37,599 nt of DNA from Bacillus sp. (in: firmicutes) (GCA_021208645.1 JAJOJL010000100.1:1-37599); one strand, 5' to 3'; shown: positions 7,587 to 17,946, counted from the stretch's first letter. Notes: generated by a model not told the origin, from the sequence alone. Program-made: numbers and translations.

Positions 7587-8729
7587 TTACATAATAACAT
7601 TACCGTCAACTATCGGTACCCTGGTTTTTAAAAGAGCTAACGTGTCGTCAATTTCATCCTTTGTTGTATACCTGCCTAAACTAAAACGAATCGTGCCCTT
7701 ACCAATCTCCTCTGAAACTCCCATTCCTTTTAAGACCTCTGAGAGCTTTATTTGCCCTGAATGACAAGCAGAGCCAGTTGAAGCTGCAATTTCCGGAAGC
7801 TTATCTAAAATATCCTGACCGATCATCCCTTTAAAGCTCACGTTAAGGGTATTAGGAAGAATGGATTCAATTTCTCCATTAAGGACAATGTTTGACCCGT
7901 AAAAAGCCTTCAGTTCCTTCCAAAAGTAATTTCTTAGCCCGTCCATATGACCATTTACTAGCTCTTTGCTAGCAAGTTCACAGGCTTTTCCTAACCCTGC
8001 AGCTAAGAAAATGCTTTCCGTTCCTGCCCGCTTCCCTCCTTCGTGAGAGGCACCATGAATCAATGATTCCATTGGGGTGTTTTGTCTTATATATAACGCA
8101 CCAATCCCTTTCGGTGCATAGAGCTTATGACCGGCAATTGTCAGCAAATCCACACCAAGTTCCTCTACAGACACGGGAACTTTCCCTAACGATTGGGACG
8201 CATCCGTATGCATGATTATGTCGTTTTCCCTTGCAATGGCTGCGATCTCTTTAATAGGCTGTAACGATCCTACTTCATTATTTGAATGCATTACGGAAAT
8301 TAAAATCGTTTCCTTCGTAACGGCCTCTTGCACCGCCTTTGGGTCAACCTGCCCATCCTTATCCACCGGTAAATAGGTTACCTTAGCCCCTTCCCTTTCG
8401 AGGAATTGGAGAGGTTGAATAATAGCAGGATGTTCAATACATGTCGTAATGATATGGTTACCTCTTTGTTTTCTTCCATAAAAAATGCCCTTTAATGCAT
8501 GATTATTAGATTCGCTACCGCCACTTGTAAACACGATCTCCTCTGGTTTTGCGGAAATGAGGGTAGCTATATTTTCCCTTGCCTCCTGCAAAATTCCCTT
8601 TGCACCCTTAGAAGCCCAGTGGGTACTAGAAGGGTTACCATATTCCCTTCCAAGTAAAGAAGTCATGACCTCTATTACTTCAGGATCCACTGGCGTACTA
8701 GCGTTATAGTCAAGATAGATTTCCTTCAT
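7587..8729 (-). CDS. Cysteine desulfurase (NifS/IscS family)
   Basis: A PLP enzyme of about 380 residues that removes sulfur from L-cysteine to give alanine and a protein persulfide for Fe-S cluster or thiocofactor assembly. The PLP lysine is in AGHKLYAPKG (residue 202 from this start), PLP-contacting residues in HTDASQS, and the catalytic Cys322 in GSACHSGQ. I prefer the ATG at 8729 (MKEIYLDYN), nine bases after AGGGG; an in-frame ATG at 8738 directly abuts that ribosome site. No iscU, thiI or nadB neighbour is present, so its acceptor is unknown. It lies back to back with an MFS exporter gene. Confidence 0.92.
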   Translation of the reverse strand: MKEIYLDYNASTPVDPEVIEVMTSLLGREYGNPSSTHWASKGAKGILQEARENIATLISAKPEEIVFTSGGSESNNHALKGIFYGRKQRGNHIITTCIEHPAIIQPLQFLEREGAKVTYLPVDKDGQVDPKAVQEAVTKETILISVMHSNNEVGSLQPIKEIAAIARENDIIMHTDASQSLGKVPVSVEELGVDLLTIAGHKLYAPKGIGALYIRQNTPMESLIHGASHEGGKRAGTESIFLAAGLGKACELASKELVNGHMDGLRNYFWKELKAFYGSNIVLNGEIESILPNTLNVSFKGMIGQDILDKLPEIAASTGSACHSGQIKLSEVLKGMGVSEEIGKGTIRFSLGRYTTKDEIDDTLALLKTRVPIVDGNVIM

Positions 8730-8876
8730 TACATTCATCCCCTAGAGAAAAGTCTCAATCAATTCGTTATTCGTTCATTATTTTAACATATTGAACTCAT
8801 TTTCCCTATTGGAAAGGGAGTTTCACTTCATGTATAGTAATAGAAAGGAATCTATTGGAAACAGGGGACAAATTAA

Positions 8877-10031
8877 ATGATGCTCATTTTCTTATACTCT
8901 ATTATAATCATTGTATTTCTCGATACTTTTATCCAGTTACCTATCATATCACCATATGCACAGCATCTTGGTGCGTCTGCCTTTTTAACTGGGTCCATCA
9001 TTGCCATTTATTCTTTAACGAATATGGTTGGTAATGCATTTTGCGGACACTTAATTGATCGTTATGGAAGGAAGAAGCTTCTCCTCATTGGAATGGGGTT
9101 AGTTACGTTTATTTTACTTTTATATCCGATGGCTTCTAGCGGTTGGGAATTATTTATTATCCGATTTATACATGGATTGGCTGGCGGGGCATTAATCCCT
9201 GCAGTCTTTGCCTACTTAGGTGATTTAGCACCCAAAAAAGGGCGAGGGAAAACGATGGCATTTTCTGGGGCATGCATCGGAACAGCGGCAATCATTGGTC
9301 CTGCATTAGGAGGAATTCTGTCATCCAAACTAACAGTCCATAGTGTTTTTTATTTTGTGGCTTTTCTCTTTTTAGCTGGGTTCATTGCCGTCTTGTTTTG
9401 GCTAAAAGAAACCATGCCCAAACGAACACAACAGGAAAAAGTAAATATACGCCATATGCTTCCATTACTAAAAAATCCATTTATGTTTCAAGCCATTAAT
9501 GGTGCTTTTGCTTTAATGTTCAGCATGGGAATATTGGCTTATGCATTACCATTAAAGGTGGCAAGCATCAATTTGAACTCTGCCACCACAGGACTACTTT
9601 TGAGTATCTTTGGGATAGTGGCGTTAGTCATCTTCTTAACACCAATCAATCAAATTTTTGATAAGTATCCACCACAGACGTTTATTCTCACGGGGCTTCT
9701 ATTAATCGGTGTGGCACTGTTTAGTCTCGTATTTACAGAAGCAGTACCCATCATGGTGATGATCATGTTCTTATACGGAGTCGGCTTCTCCTTTGTATTT
9801 CCGTCCATGAACCGAATTGTTGTGGAAATTTCGTCCCAGACCGATCGGGGAAAAGCCTTTGGTATTTTTTATGCCTCCTTTTCTTTAGGCGTTGTTTTTG
9901 GTTCTGTTTTATCAGGTGTCTTTGCAACAACGGTGAACACGCCTTTCATAGTAGGTGGAATGGCCATGTTACTTTTTTCTGTTACCTTTTGGGGTCTTTT
10001 GCAGCGAACAAATCATGTAAGAATGACTTGA
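8877..10031 (+). CDS. MFS transporter (drug:H+ antiporter-like)
   Basis: A 384-residue, 12-helix MFS protein. The signature loop between helices 2 and 3 reads GHLIDRYGRKKLL, and helix 5 has the antiporter-type GPALGG motif, as in Bacillus DHA1 multidrug exporters. The ATG follows AGGGGACA by about eight bases. The substrate cannot be predicted. The 3' end overlaps the end of the converging hydrolase gene if that gene's frameshifts are corrected (stop at 9982). Confidence 0.85.
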   Translation: MMLIFLYSIIIIVFLDTFIQLPIISPYAQHLGASAFLTGSIIAIYSLTNMVGNAFCGHLIDRYGRKKLLLIGMGLVTFILLLYPMASSGWELFIIRFIHGLAGGALIPAVFAYLGDLAPKKGRGKTMAFSGACIGTAAIIGPALGGILSSKLTVHSVFYFVAFLFLAGFIAVLFWLKETMPKRTQQEKVNIRHMLPLLKNPFMFQAINGAFALMFSMGILAYALPLKVASINLNSATTGLLLSIFGIVALVIFLTPINQIFDKYPPQTFILTGLLLIGVALFSLVFTEAVPIMVMIMFLYGVGFSFVFPSMNRIVVEISSQTDRGKAFGIFYASFSLGVVFGSVLSGVFATTVNTPFIVGGMAMLLFSVTFWGLLQRTNHVRMT

Positions 10032-10947
10032 CACGCCCATGCACCAGTTCACGAATTTCAACCCCTTCGTTTAATACTGGTGCCTTGCCCCTTGAAATAA
10101 GGCTACTTGAAAATTTTCACATTTTGTCTCGTAAAAATTTATATTTTTTTTCCATTCAACCGTTGTATCCTTCATCCCCTGTAGCACATATACAGGGATG
10201 GGCATTTTGGGACAATCTATAAATTCACTTTGCCAATGCTCTAAAGCACGAATCCATTTCGCTTTTAACACCTTTACTTGCAAGGGATCTTGTTTAACAA
10301 AGTGACGATACATATAGTCGTTGGAATTTCGTTTAAATGCCCGTTGTTTTTTGCGGAAAAACTTCCCAGAAACGAGCAAGAAAAGTACGAAAAAGTGTCC
10401 ACTTAAAGGGGTGATAAAGGGGAGCAACGAGGAGCAGTCCCTTCAGCTGAATTTTCTTTTCGGAACAGGCATGAAATAATAACGCCGCTCCTGTACTGTG
10501 TCCAAGCCCTACTACATCCCCTTCCCCCATTACCTTTTTAACGGACTCAAACCCATTGATAATAGCGTCAAGGTAATCATCAAAACTGGAGATCATCCCC
10601 TTTTCCCCTTCTGAAAATCCATGACCTGGTAAATCAATTACGGCTACTTGAAAGTTTTCTTGAAGGAGCAAATTGATCGTTCTGTTTAAGCCAGTACTAT
10701 GGTCTAAATAGCCATGGATTAAATAAACGGTACCTTTTGACTTTTCTTTTAGAAAAAATTGTTGAAATTGTTTCTTCCCTTTTACCGTTACAAAACCACA
10801 GCGGTATTCATCCATTTGATCGCAATCAATGCCATAATAAGATAAATAATTTTGCAGCCCTTCATGTCTATAATGGGGATTTGACTCATCTATTGTTAAA
10901 TTTGCTGTTTTAATTTGAGATACCCATTCTATTTGTCCTGGATTCAT
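9982..10947 (-). pseudogene. Alpha/beta hydrolase (monoacylglycerol lipase-like), two frameshifts
   Basis: Joined from three frames this is a serine hydrolase of about 320 residues. The first part has the oxyanion-hole region LIHGYLDHS and the nucleophile elbow GHSTG. The frame shifts at a six-base run (10347-10352; one base too many), after which KKQRAFKRNS onward carries the acid residue in GMKDTTV and the catalytic His in GARH. A second shift near 10076 (one base missing) restores VLNEGVEIRELVHGR to a stop at 9982, inside the 3' end of the convergent MFS gene. Family members cleave lysophospholipids or monoacylglycerols. Either decayed or an assembly problem; as read, the His-proximal C-terminus is lost. 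Confidence 0.8.
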
Positions 10948-10982
10948 TTTCTGTCCTTTTCCCCCTCACTCTCTAAGCTGAA

Positions 10983-11023
10983 AAAGGTGGCTTAAAAGCA
11001 ATGAATTTACTCATAAGCCACCT
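10983..11023 (-). terminator. Terminator of the PfpI-family gene
   Basis: TAAGCCACCT (11014-11023) pairs with AGGTGGCTTA (10985-10994). On the minus strand the stem is followed by TTTTTC. Confidence 0.85.
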
Positions 11024-11043
11024 ACAAGTTTTGTTTCTTCCTA

Positions 11044-11574
11044 TTATTTTCGCAAATGAACGAGCTTCTCTGCAAGAGTTTTTCCATATGCAGGTAAATC
11101 TGGTGGCCGTCTGCTGGAAACAAGATTACCATCTACGATTACTTCTTCATTATGCCAAATCGCTCCAGCATTTTCCATATCATCCTTAATTCCAGGAGTA
11201 CTTGTTACCTTTCTCCCTTCTACTATTTTGGCTGAAATCAATACCCAACCTGCATGACAGATTTGACCGATTAGCCTATTCTGATCGTTCATAAACGTAA
11301 CCATCTCAAGAACTTCATCGTATCGTCTTAATTTATCAGGTGCCCAACCACCTGGAATTAAGAGTCCATCGTACTCTTCTATATTAATTTGCGAAAAACA
11401 GTAGTCTGGTTTCACAGGAACACCGTATTTACCTACGTATGTTTTATCCGGGTCCTTTCCCGCTATATGGCAAATGACTCCCGCTTCCTGTAAGCGGTAA
11501 TGGGGATACCATAACTCTAAATCTTCAAATTCATCGTCAACTACTGTTAAGACGGTTGGTTCTGTTACGGACAT
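11044..11574 (-). CDS. DJ-1/PfpI-family protein (class I glutamine amidotransferase-like)
   Basis: A 176-residue single-domain protein. The nucleophile elbow is GQICHAGW with Cys106-His107, and GGWAPDKLRRY lies where PfpI proteins have their conserved segment. Relatives include Bacillus YfkM and E. coli YhbO, reported as stress-protective deglycases or proteases; the exact activity is debated. The ATG follows GAGAGGAAT at good distance. It is a monocistronic gene with its own terminator. Confidence 0.88.
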   Translation of the reverse strand: MSVTEPTVLTVVDDEFEDLELWYPHYRLQEAGVICHIAGKDPDKTYVGKYGVPVKPDYCFSQINIEEYDGLLIPGGWAPDKLRRYDEVLEMVTFMNDQNRLIGQICHAGWVLISAKIVEGRKVTSTPGIKDDMENAGAIWHNEEVIVDGNLVSSRRPPDLPAYGKTLAEKLVHLRK

Positions 11575-11857
11575 GATCTCATTCCTCTCTAGTAAAGATT
11601 AATAGTAGAGACTATTCAAAAAATCAGTAAGGGGCTTTTGATTAGCCTCGAAGCAATGAGCGTAGCCGTCACAACAGCGGTGTGCGTAATCATTTCCAAG
11701 ATGCCTAATCTTTACGCTCTATAAGCATTGTACCCTTTTTTCTATTTAATCAATCGTGAACGCTTGTTGTTCTAAATGTTTTTTTAGTACATAAAATAGA
11801 TTCATAAAGCATAAGTAAATAGGGACAGTATGACAAGAACGGGAGGTTTAACACTGC

Positions 11858-13287
11858 ATGTCTAAGATCAACTTGAAAGACCATAAGGGTACCGTTGTCG
11901 TTACATCCGTTATTGCAGGAGCAGCCCTTGCTCCAATTCTTACTGGTCAACTGCACCATGAAGGACAAAAGGAATATATTTCTGTACAGCAGCCTCTCAC
12001 GTCTTTTGCTCCAGTAGATTCGACAAACCAAATACTTGAGTTTCCAGATGTCTCCCCTCTATACGATGGAAACACTCTTAGCACAATCAAGAACGAGCAT
12101 TCTTTAATAGCTTATGCCTTACCTGAAAGGCAACCAAACAATCAATCCCGTCTTCGTTCTGCCAAGGAAGGGCCTCCATTACAACTAATCACCTTGGATC
12201 GCTTTGAGGAGGATAGTGCACCAATTACTTCCGCATCCTACAATATAGAAATGAATAGCGCTTGGCCAGAGGATACATTATTAACCCTTGGTGACGAAGG
12301 ACCAAAGGTTAAAACCATTCAGCAATTATTAAAAGATATTGGTTATTATATTCATAGTGTTGATGGCGTTTATAATGAAAAAACAAGAAATGCCATAAAA
12401 CTATATCAAAAGGACCACGGCCTAATGATTGACGGCATTGTTGGACTGGAAACAGTAACCCATTTAGTAGGTACAAAAACAGTCGTTACAGATGTTTCCA
12501 TTCCTGTTGATGATGGTGGAACAAATGTTTATACACCTCCCAATGTAGAAGGAACAGTTTATATTAATACATCTATTAGGGGAGCATCTCAACCAAAAGA
12601 TGACATTGGAGACAGATCCTACTTTAAATTTGGAGATGTTCACGAGGAGATTATAGAACTACAGGAGTTGTTAAGTGAAGCTGGCTACTATAGTGGTGTT
12701 TATGATGGCATTTACGGAAGTACGACCCAACAGGCTGTAAGACTGCTCCAGAGGGAACAAGGTCTTATGGTTGACGGTCTTGCAGGTAATCAAGTGTTTA
12801 CATTTTTACGTAACAATGATCTAAAAAAGATAGCTGAAAACCGACAACGAACAGGACAGCAAACAACTGTAAGCGCCACATCAACGGTAACAACCTCATC
12901 ATCCAGTCAAGAACAAAGAACTACAACTGCTTCTAGTTCAATGGAAAGTATTATTGCACGGGCACACGAGCTCCTTGGCACACCGTATGCTTGGGGAGGA
13001 ACTACCCCAGCGGGATTTGATTGCAGTGGGTTTCTCGTTTATGTTTATCAGCATGTAGGTAAAGACCTACCGAGAACCGTAAGTGATATTTGGGGAGTAT
13101 CTAGTTCTGTTTCAGCTCCTCAGCGAGGCGATTTTGTCTTTTTTGAAACATATAAACCAGGACTTCTCACGCAGGTATTTACTTAGGAGAAGGGAACTTT
13201 ATCCATACTGGCTCATCAGGCACAACCATTTCTAATCTAAGTGAATCTTATTGGGCAAATCGCTACCTAGGGGCAAAACGATACTAA
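11858..13287 (+). pseudogene. Secreted NlpC/P60 peptidoglycan hydrolase with two PG-binding domains, frameshifted near the end
   Basis: A cell-wall endopeptidase of about 476 residues when joined. The N-terminus has a hydrophobic export segment (GTVVVTSVIAGAALAPILTG, residues about 11-30). Two PG_binding_1 repeats follow: LLTLGDEGPKVKTIQQLL near residue 145 and KFGDVHEEIIELQELL near 255, each ending in MIDGIVG or MVDGLAG. A Ser/Thr-rich linker leads to NlpC/P60, with catalytic Cys in GFDCSGF. The frame breaks near 13163 (one base missing). The next frame supplies the catalytic His in [10 protein letters not shown] and FIHTGSSG, ending at 13287. As read, the protein would lose its catalytic histidine. 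GGGAGG is 11 bases before the ATG. Confidence 0.88.
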
Positions 13288-13347
13288 GCTTCTTCATTTT
13301 TTGGTAAAAAATAAGTACAGCTGACTACATTCCATTTAATCATGTAG

Positions 13348-13385
13348 AAACTCCCCCTTTAGTATTACAGCTAAAGGGGGAGTTT
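13348..13385. terminator. Bidirectional terminator
   Basis: A 15-bp perfect stem (AAACTCCCCCTTTAG with CTAAAGGGGGAGTTT) with T's or A's on both sides, between the convergent NlpC/P60 and HD-hydrolase genes. Confidence 0.92.
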
Positions 13386-13387
13386 TT

Positions 13388-14035
13388 CTAGTATTTATTT
13401 TCACTGTTCCATTCCTTTAAAAATTGTTGTACAAAACTTTCCATAAACTCGTGTCTTTCCTTTGCCATTTGTCTTCCCGTATCGGTTTTCATTAAAGTTT
13501 GCAGTTTAAACAATTTCTCGTAAAAATGATTAATGGCCGACCCCTTTTCCCGATACTGTTCTTTCGTCATGTTCTCACGGGGGGCCGTATCTGGCATATA
13601 CATGGGATCTCCCTTTGCTCCTGCGTACATAAAGCACCTAGCCACACCAATAGCACCGATGGCATCTAACCGATCGGCATCTTGAACAATTCTTCCGTTG
13701 ATGGAAACAGGATCTTCGTTATTACCTCCCTTAAAGGATACGGTCTCAATACAGGTGATAATTTCTTCCCTCGTTTCCTCAGCTACCCCTTCCCCATCTA
13801 ACCATGTTTTTAAGTCTTCCATTGCTTTATCCTCACTAACATTAAACTTCTCATCAACCACATCATGCAAGAGGGCAGCAAGTTCACAGATAAATGGATT
13901 GCCCCCTTCTTTTTCACATATATACAAAGCATTCTTTCTTACCCTATCTGTATGGTACCAGTCGTGCCCAGTAGCATCACCTGAAAAGACTTGTTTTACT
14001 AGTTTTTCTGCATTTTCTATGACCATATTATCCAA
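13388..14035 (-). CDS. HD-domain phosphohydrolase (YpgQ/YedJ-like)
   Basis: A 215-residue HD-superfamily metal-dependent hydrolase. The metal motif is assembled from GHDWYHTDRV, LLHDVVDEK (the HD pair) and the later Asp in VQDADRLDAIGA. The best-known relative, Bacillus YpgQ, is a dNTP pyrophosphohydrolase; that activity is possible but unproven here. The start is likely the TTG at 14035, because AAAGGGGA lies about ten bases upstream. The in-frame ATG at 14026 would be 19 bases from it. It diverges from the oxidoreductase operon. Confidence 0.82.
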   Translation of the reverse strand: MDNMVIENAEKLVKQVFSGDATGHDWYHTDRVRKNALYICEKEGGNPFICELAALLHDVVDEKFNVSEDKAMEDLKTWLDGEGVAEETREEIITCIETVSFKGGNNEDPVSINGRIVQDADRLDAIGAIGVARCFMYAGAKGDPMYMPDTAPRENMTKEQYREKGSAINHFYEKLFKLQTLMKTDTGRQMAKERHEFMESFVQQFLKEWNSENKY

Positions 14036-14233
14036 TTTTCAACATCCCCTTTTTGTGCTTTTATACAATATTATCATTAATTTATTGTGGAAGAAATTCC
14101 TTGAATCAAACTGTGTTATATAATAACAAATTCTGTACTACAGTAACCACATTGTGAAAACCTATACTAATCAAGGGATTTTTATCATCCAAAAAATGTG
14201 TATTAATCTTAAAATGTTAACATTTTGTGAAAG

Positions 14234-14276
14234 TGTGAGAAAAGTCACGACAAAATTGGTTGTTTTTTCTTATAAT
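14234..14276 (+). promoter_or_regulatory. Fnr-type box and -10 of the 2-oxoacid:ferredoxin oxidoreductase operon
   Basis: TGTGA-N6-TCAC (14234-14248) matches the Bacillus Fnr core, and a perfect TATAAT lies at 14271-14276. If transcription starts near 14283, the box is centred at -41.5, the classic class II activator position. No good -35 hexamer is present, as expected for an activator-dependent promoter. This predicts anaerobic induction. Confidence 0.7.
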
Positions 14277-14320
14277 GCTTATAGGGAGTTATGTCATTTC
14301 TTTGAGGGGAGATTTTTAAT

Positions 14321-15334
14321 ATGTCAATTTTACCAAAAAAGAACGAATTAGGGTTCTTTGAAATTCGCCTTGAATCTATCGGCGGACTAGGAGCTAACCT
14401 TGCGGGGAAAATGTTAGCAGAAGCAGGGGTGCTTGGTTTAGGACTAAACGGATCCAATTTCTCATCTTACGGGTCGGAGAAAAAAGGGTCACCTGTAAAA
14501 TCCTTTGTTCGTTTCTGTGATGCAGAAACTGAAATCCGTGACCATTCACCAATTGAACAACCACATGTAATTGGCGTTTTTCATGAAGCATTGTACAAAA
14601 TGATTGATGTTGTTAGTGGTTTAAACGCTGACGGTATCGTACTCGTTAACACAAAACGAGAATTTGATGCTGTAAAAGAAGATTTAAAGCTAGAATACGG
14701 AAAGTTAGCTACTGTAGATGCATTGAAAATTGCTAACGATGAAAAAACAAAAGTGAACACAGCTATGCTAGGAGCACTTTATCGTATCCTCGACTTTTTA
14801 GATCCAGAGGAAATGAAAGCTGTTATCCGCCGTACATTTGAAAAAAAATATCCTCACCTTGTTGAGCCTAATATTCGTACATTTGAGCGTGGGTACAATG
14901 AAGTAACGTTTAAAACGTACGAAGTGCCTGAAGGGGCAAAAAGTAAAGAGTTTACTAGAATTCAGCCAAGATTAGGTTATGAAACACAAGTAATGGGTGG
15001 AATTATTACTGCTCAAGCAAACAGCATTCAAAAGGACTTAAGTGGATCCCGTCAAGGTTTCCTACCATCCTACACTGCTGATGACTGTATTCATTGTGCT
15101 GCCTGTGACACGGTTTGCCCTGACTACTGTTTTGTCTGGGAAGAAGGCGAAGACAAACGAGGTCGCAAGCAAATGTTCCTTAGGGGAATTGACTACCAAT
15201 ATTGTAAGGGCTGTCTAAAATGTGTAGACGCCTGTCCGACAGAGGCACTTCAAGATATGGAAGAAATGCTTGGCTACGCTGATGAGCATCAAGTAAAACA
15301 CAACTTTCCACTTGTAACAGGAGGGGTTCGCTAA
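14321..15334 (+). CDS. 2-oxoacid:ferredoxin oxidoreductase, fused gamma-delta subunit
   Basis: A 337-residue subunit. Residues about 10-190 form the gamma domain (RLESIGGLGANLAGKMLAEA start), which helps bind CoA and the acyl intermediate. The C-terminus is a delta-type ferredoxin domain with two [4Fe-4S] motifs: CIHCAACDTVCP and, after a 30-residue spacer, CKGCLKCVDACP. It partners with the next gene for CoA- and ferredoxin-dependent oxidative decarboxylation of pyruvate or another 2-oxoacid. A GAGGGGA ribosome site precedes the ATG. The stop overlaps the next start (TAATG), so the two are translationally coupled. Confidence 0.92.
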   Translation: MSILPKKNELGFFEIRLESIGGLGANLAGKMLAEAGVLGLGLNGSNFSSYGSEKKGSPVKSFVRFCDAETEIRDHSPIEQPHVIGVFHEALYKMIDVVSGLNADGIVLVNTKREFDAVKEDLKLEYGKLATVDALKIANDEKTKVNTAMLGALYRILDFLDPEEMKAVIRRTFEKKYPHLVEPNIRTFERGYNEVTFKTYEVPEGAKSKEFTRIQPRLGYETQVMGGIITAQANSIQKDLSGSRQGFLPSYTADDCIHCAACDTVCPDYCFVWEEGEDKRGRKQMFLRGIDYQYCKGCLKCVDACPTEALQDMEEMLGYADEHQVKHNFPLVTGGVR

Positions 15335-17634
15335 TGGCTACGTTAGAAGATAAATTAAACGAAAAGAAAACAGGAGCAGCAGAACAGCTTACTACCTTTG
15401 AATCTGGTAATGAGATGGCTGCCACAGCTGCCGCACAAATAAACTATCATTTAATGGGATACTTCCCAATTACACCTTCAACAGAGGTTGCACAATATTT
15501 AGATTTAATGAAATCCAAAGGGCTACACGACATTGAACTAGTTGCTGCTGACGGTGAGCACGGCTCTGCTGGAATTTGTTTCGGTGCCGCTACGACTGGT
15601 GCCCGTGTATTTAACGCAACAAGTGCCAACGGATTTTTATATATGATCGAACAATTGCCAGTACAATCTGGGCTTCGTTTCCCTATGGTTATGAACCTAG
15701 TAACACGTGCTGTCAGTGGTCCATTAGATATTCGTGGCGATCACTCTGACTTATACTATGGATTAAATACTGGTTGGGTTATTCTAACTGCCCGCACACC
15801 ACAAGCAGTCTATGATATGAACATTATGGCTCTTAAACTGTCTGAGCATGAAGATGTTCGTTTACCAGTTATCGTTGCTTATGATGGTTTTTACACGTCT
15901 CACCAAAAGCGTAAAGTAAGCTACTTTAAAGAGCGCAAAGACGTTCAAGGCTTTGTGGGAGAAGCACCGAAAGGCTATCCAGTTGCGACAGACAAGAACA
16001 ACCCTGTAACGATCGGTGCCCACATGAACGGTGATGATTTATTAAATAACAGTTTCCAACAATCAGAAGCTCTTTACCGCGCTTACGATGTATATAAGGA
16101 AATTAGTGCAGAATACGAAGAATTATCTGGTCGTAACTACGACATTTTAGATATGTACGGTATGGAAGATGCTGACGTTGCTTTGTTCCTATTAAACTCT
16201 GCTGCTGAATCTTCAAAAGACGTAGTTGACCGTCTTCGTGCAAAAGGGATTAAAGCAGGAGTAATTAGCCCGAACATTATTCGTCCGTTCCCTGCTGAAG
16301 ATATTCGTAAGGCATTAAAGAATGTAAAAGCAGTGCTTGTTGGTGAGCGTGCCGATTCTTATGGCGGAAACGGCGCTAACTTAACGCACGAATTGAAATC
16401 TGCCCTACAAGAAGACAAAGAAAACCAAACAATCGTATTAAGCCGCGTATTTGGTTTAGGTGGAAAAGATTATTATGCAGACGATGCAGAAAACTTCTTC
16501 CAAATGGCAATGGAAGCAGCAGAACTTGGCTATGCTCCTAAGCCATTCGACTATTACGGGCAAACGCCTGGTGATCCAGAAAAGCGTTTAGAGCAAGTTA
16601 TTACACCAAGCACTGGTGATACGTATAAAACTGGATTAATTAAAGTTACAGAAGACGAGGAATCAGGAAAACTGAAAGTACGTATCCCGCCACTTCGTCA
16701 ATTAACAACGAAGCCGAAGCGATTTGCTTCTGGTCACGGTGCCTGTCCTGGCTGTGGTATCTTCCCAGGATTAGAACTGTTCTTTAAAGGAATTGAAGGC
16801 GATTGCGTAATTCTTTTCCAAACGGGTTGCGGATACGTAGTAACGAGCGCATACCCATATAGCTCTCATAAGCAATCGTTCATTCACAACTTATTCCAAA
16901 ATGGTGCTGCTACCCTTTCTGGTGCTGTGGAAGCATTCATGGAAATGAAACGTCGTGGTGAAGTGGAAATTGATGATGACTTTACGTTTGTGATGGTAAC
17001 TGGTGACGGTGGTATGGATATTGGGATGGGATCCGCCATTGGTACGGCGTTACGTAACCATAAAATGATTATTCTTGAGTACGATAACGAAGGCTACATG
17101 AACACTGGCTCACAAATGTCCTACTCTACACCGATCGGTCACATGACAAGTACAACGACAGTAGGTAAAAATAAGCCAGGTAAAGCGTTCCACCATAAGG
17201 ACACAGCGCAAATTATGGCGGCAACAAACATTCCTTATGTATTTACTGGAACAGAAGCTTTCCCACAAGATTTAATTAAGAAAGCAGCGAAAGCACAGTG
17301 GTACGCGCAAAACGTTGGATTGGTTTATGGTAAGATCTTAATTACTTGTCCATTAAACTGGAAGTCCAATGATCGTGATGGGGAAAAAATCATGAAGGCT
17401 GCCGTTGATTCTTGCTTCTTCCCTCTTTATGAAATTGAGCAAGGGGAAACTGCTATTACGTATAACCCAGAAACAAAGAACAACCGCATTGAGCTTTCTG
17501 AGTGGTTAAAGTATATGGGTAAAACAAAGCATATGCTAAAAGAAGAAAACAAGCACGTTTTAGAAGACTTCGAAAACGAAGTAGAAAAGCGTTGGAACCG
17601 ACTGAAAGTGAAGCACGATACACCGTTTATTTAA
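15334..17634 (+). CDS. 2-oxoacid:ferredoxin oxidoreductase, fused alpha-beta subunit
   Basis: A 766-residue protein. The alpha part (about 20-400) begins with GNEMAATAAAQINYHLMGYF and contains the YFPITPSTEVA motif of pyruvate oxidoreductases. The beta part starts near 460 with GHGACPGCGIFPG and has the thiamine-pyrophosphate motif VTGDGGMDIGMGSA followed by YDNEGYMNTG. With the gamma-delta protein it forms a two-gene PFOR-type enzyme. The fusion order differs from the KorAB (2-oxoglutarate) enzymes common in aerobic Bacillus. Substrate preference cannot be read from motifs; pyruvate is most likely. The gene is intact over 2.3 kb, unlike many neighbours. Confidence 0.92.
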   Translation: MATLEDKLNEKKTGAAEQLTTFESGNEMAATAAAQINYHLMGYFPITPSTEVAQYLDLMKSKGLHDIELVAADGEHGSAGICFGAATTGARVFNATSANGFLYMIEQLPVQSGLRFPMVMNLVTRAVSGPLDIRGDHSDLYYGLNTGWVILTARTPQAVYDMNIMALKLSEHEDVRLPVIVAYDGFYTSHQKRKVSYFKERKDVQGFVGEAPKGYPVATDKNNPVTIGAHMNGDDLLNNSFQQSEALYRAYDVYKEISAEYEELSGRNYDILDMYGMEDADVALFLLNSAAESSKDVVDRLRAKGIKAGVISPNIIRPFPAEDIRKALKNVKAVLVGERADSYGGNGANLTHELKSALQEDKENQTIVLSRVFGLGGKDYYADDAENFFQMAMEAAELGYAPKPFDYYGQTPGDPEKRLEQVITPSTGDTYKTGLIKVTEDEESGKLKVRIPPLRQLTTKPKRFASGHGACPGCGIFPGLELFFKGIEGDCVILFQTGCGYVVTSAYPYSSHKQSFIHNLFQNGAATLSGAVEAFMEMKRRGEVEIDDDFTFVMVTGDGGMDIGMGSAIGTALRNHKMIILEYDNEGYMNTGSQMSYSTPIGHMTSTTTVGKNKPGKAFHHKDTAQIMAATNIPYVFTGTEAFPQDLIKKAAKAQWYAQNVGLVYGKILITCPLNWKSNDRDGEKIMKAAVDSCFFPLYEIEQGETAITYNPETKNNRIELSEWLKYMGKTKHMLKEENKHVLEDFENEVEKRWNRLKVKHDTPFI

Positions 17635-17644
17635 TGAATCTGAC

Positions 17645-17740
17645 TCAAAAGGGGGTTTTCCCCTTTTGAATCTACAATGAGCGAAGCCATTGGCATTCTT
17701 AAATTAAAATTTTTAGGCGTGGAGAATTACTCCACGCCTT
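17645..17740 (+). terminator. Two successive hairpins after the oxidoreductase operon
   Basis: A first palindrome (TCAAAAGGGG with CCCCTTTTGA, 17645-17669) has no T-run. A second, AGGCGTGGAG with CTCCACGCCT (17715-17739), is followed by pyrimidine-rich TCTCTATTATT and is the better terminator. Confidence 0.7.
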
Positions 17741-17773
17741 CTCTATTATTCTCTAGTTACTCTTTTTCAAAAG

Positions 17774-17946
17774 GGCTTTGTTAAAGGCTGGTGTTGATTT
17801 TTTTATAAACGCTGATTCGAGCGAAAGGAGCGAGACTCCTGCGGGAAAAGCAACGGCTGAAGACCCCGCAGGGACGAGGAGGCTGAAGCGTTGCCCGCGG
17901 AAAGCGAGCTCCTGTAGCGAAAATCAACATTAAGCGCTAACAGCGC
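17774..17946 (+). repeat. Dispersed structured repeat, copy 3
   Basis: A 173-bp copy nearly identical in its core to copy 2 without the nested insert. Its ends (GGCTTTGTTA and CTAACAGCGC) match the terminal repeats less well. The core has self-complementary blocks (CTGCGGG/CCCGCAG, GCAACG/CGTTGC, AGGAGC/GCTCCT) that allow alternative folds. It lies between the oxidoreductase operon and the DUF3891 gene and is non-coding. Confidence 0.9.

Noticed and set aside
11600-11730. A coding-like stretch on the minus strand upstream of the PfpI gene (open frame ending near 11600)
   Set aside because: No start or ribosome site and no recognisable family; possibly an old gene fragment, but not supported.
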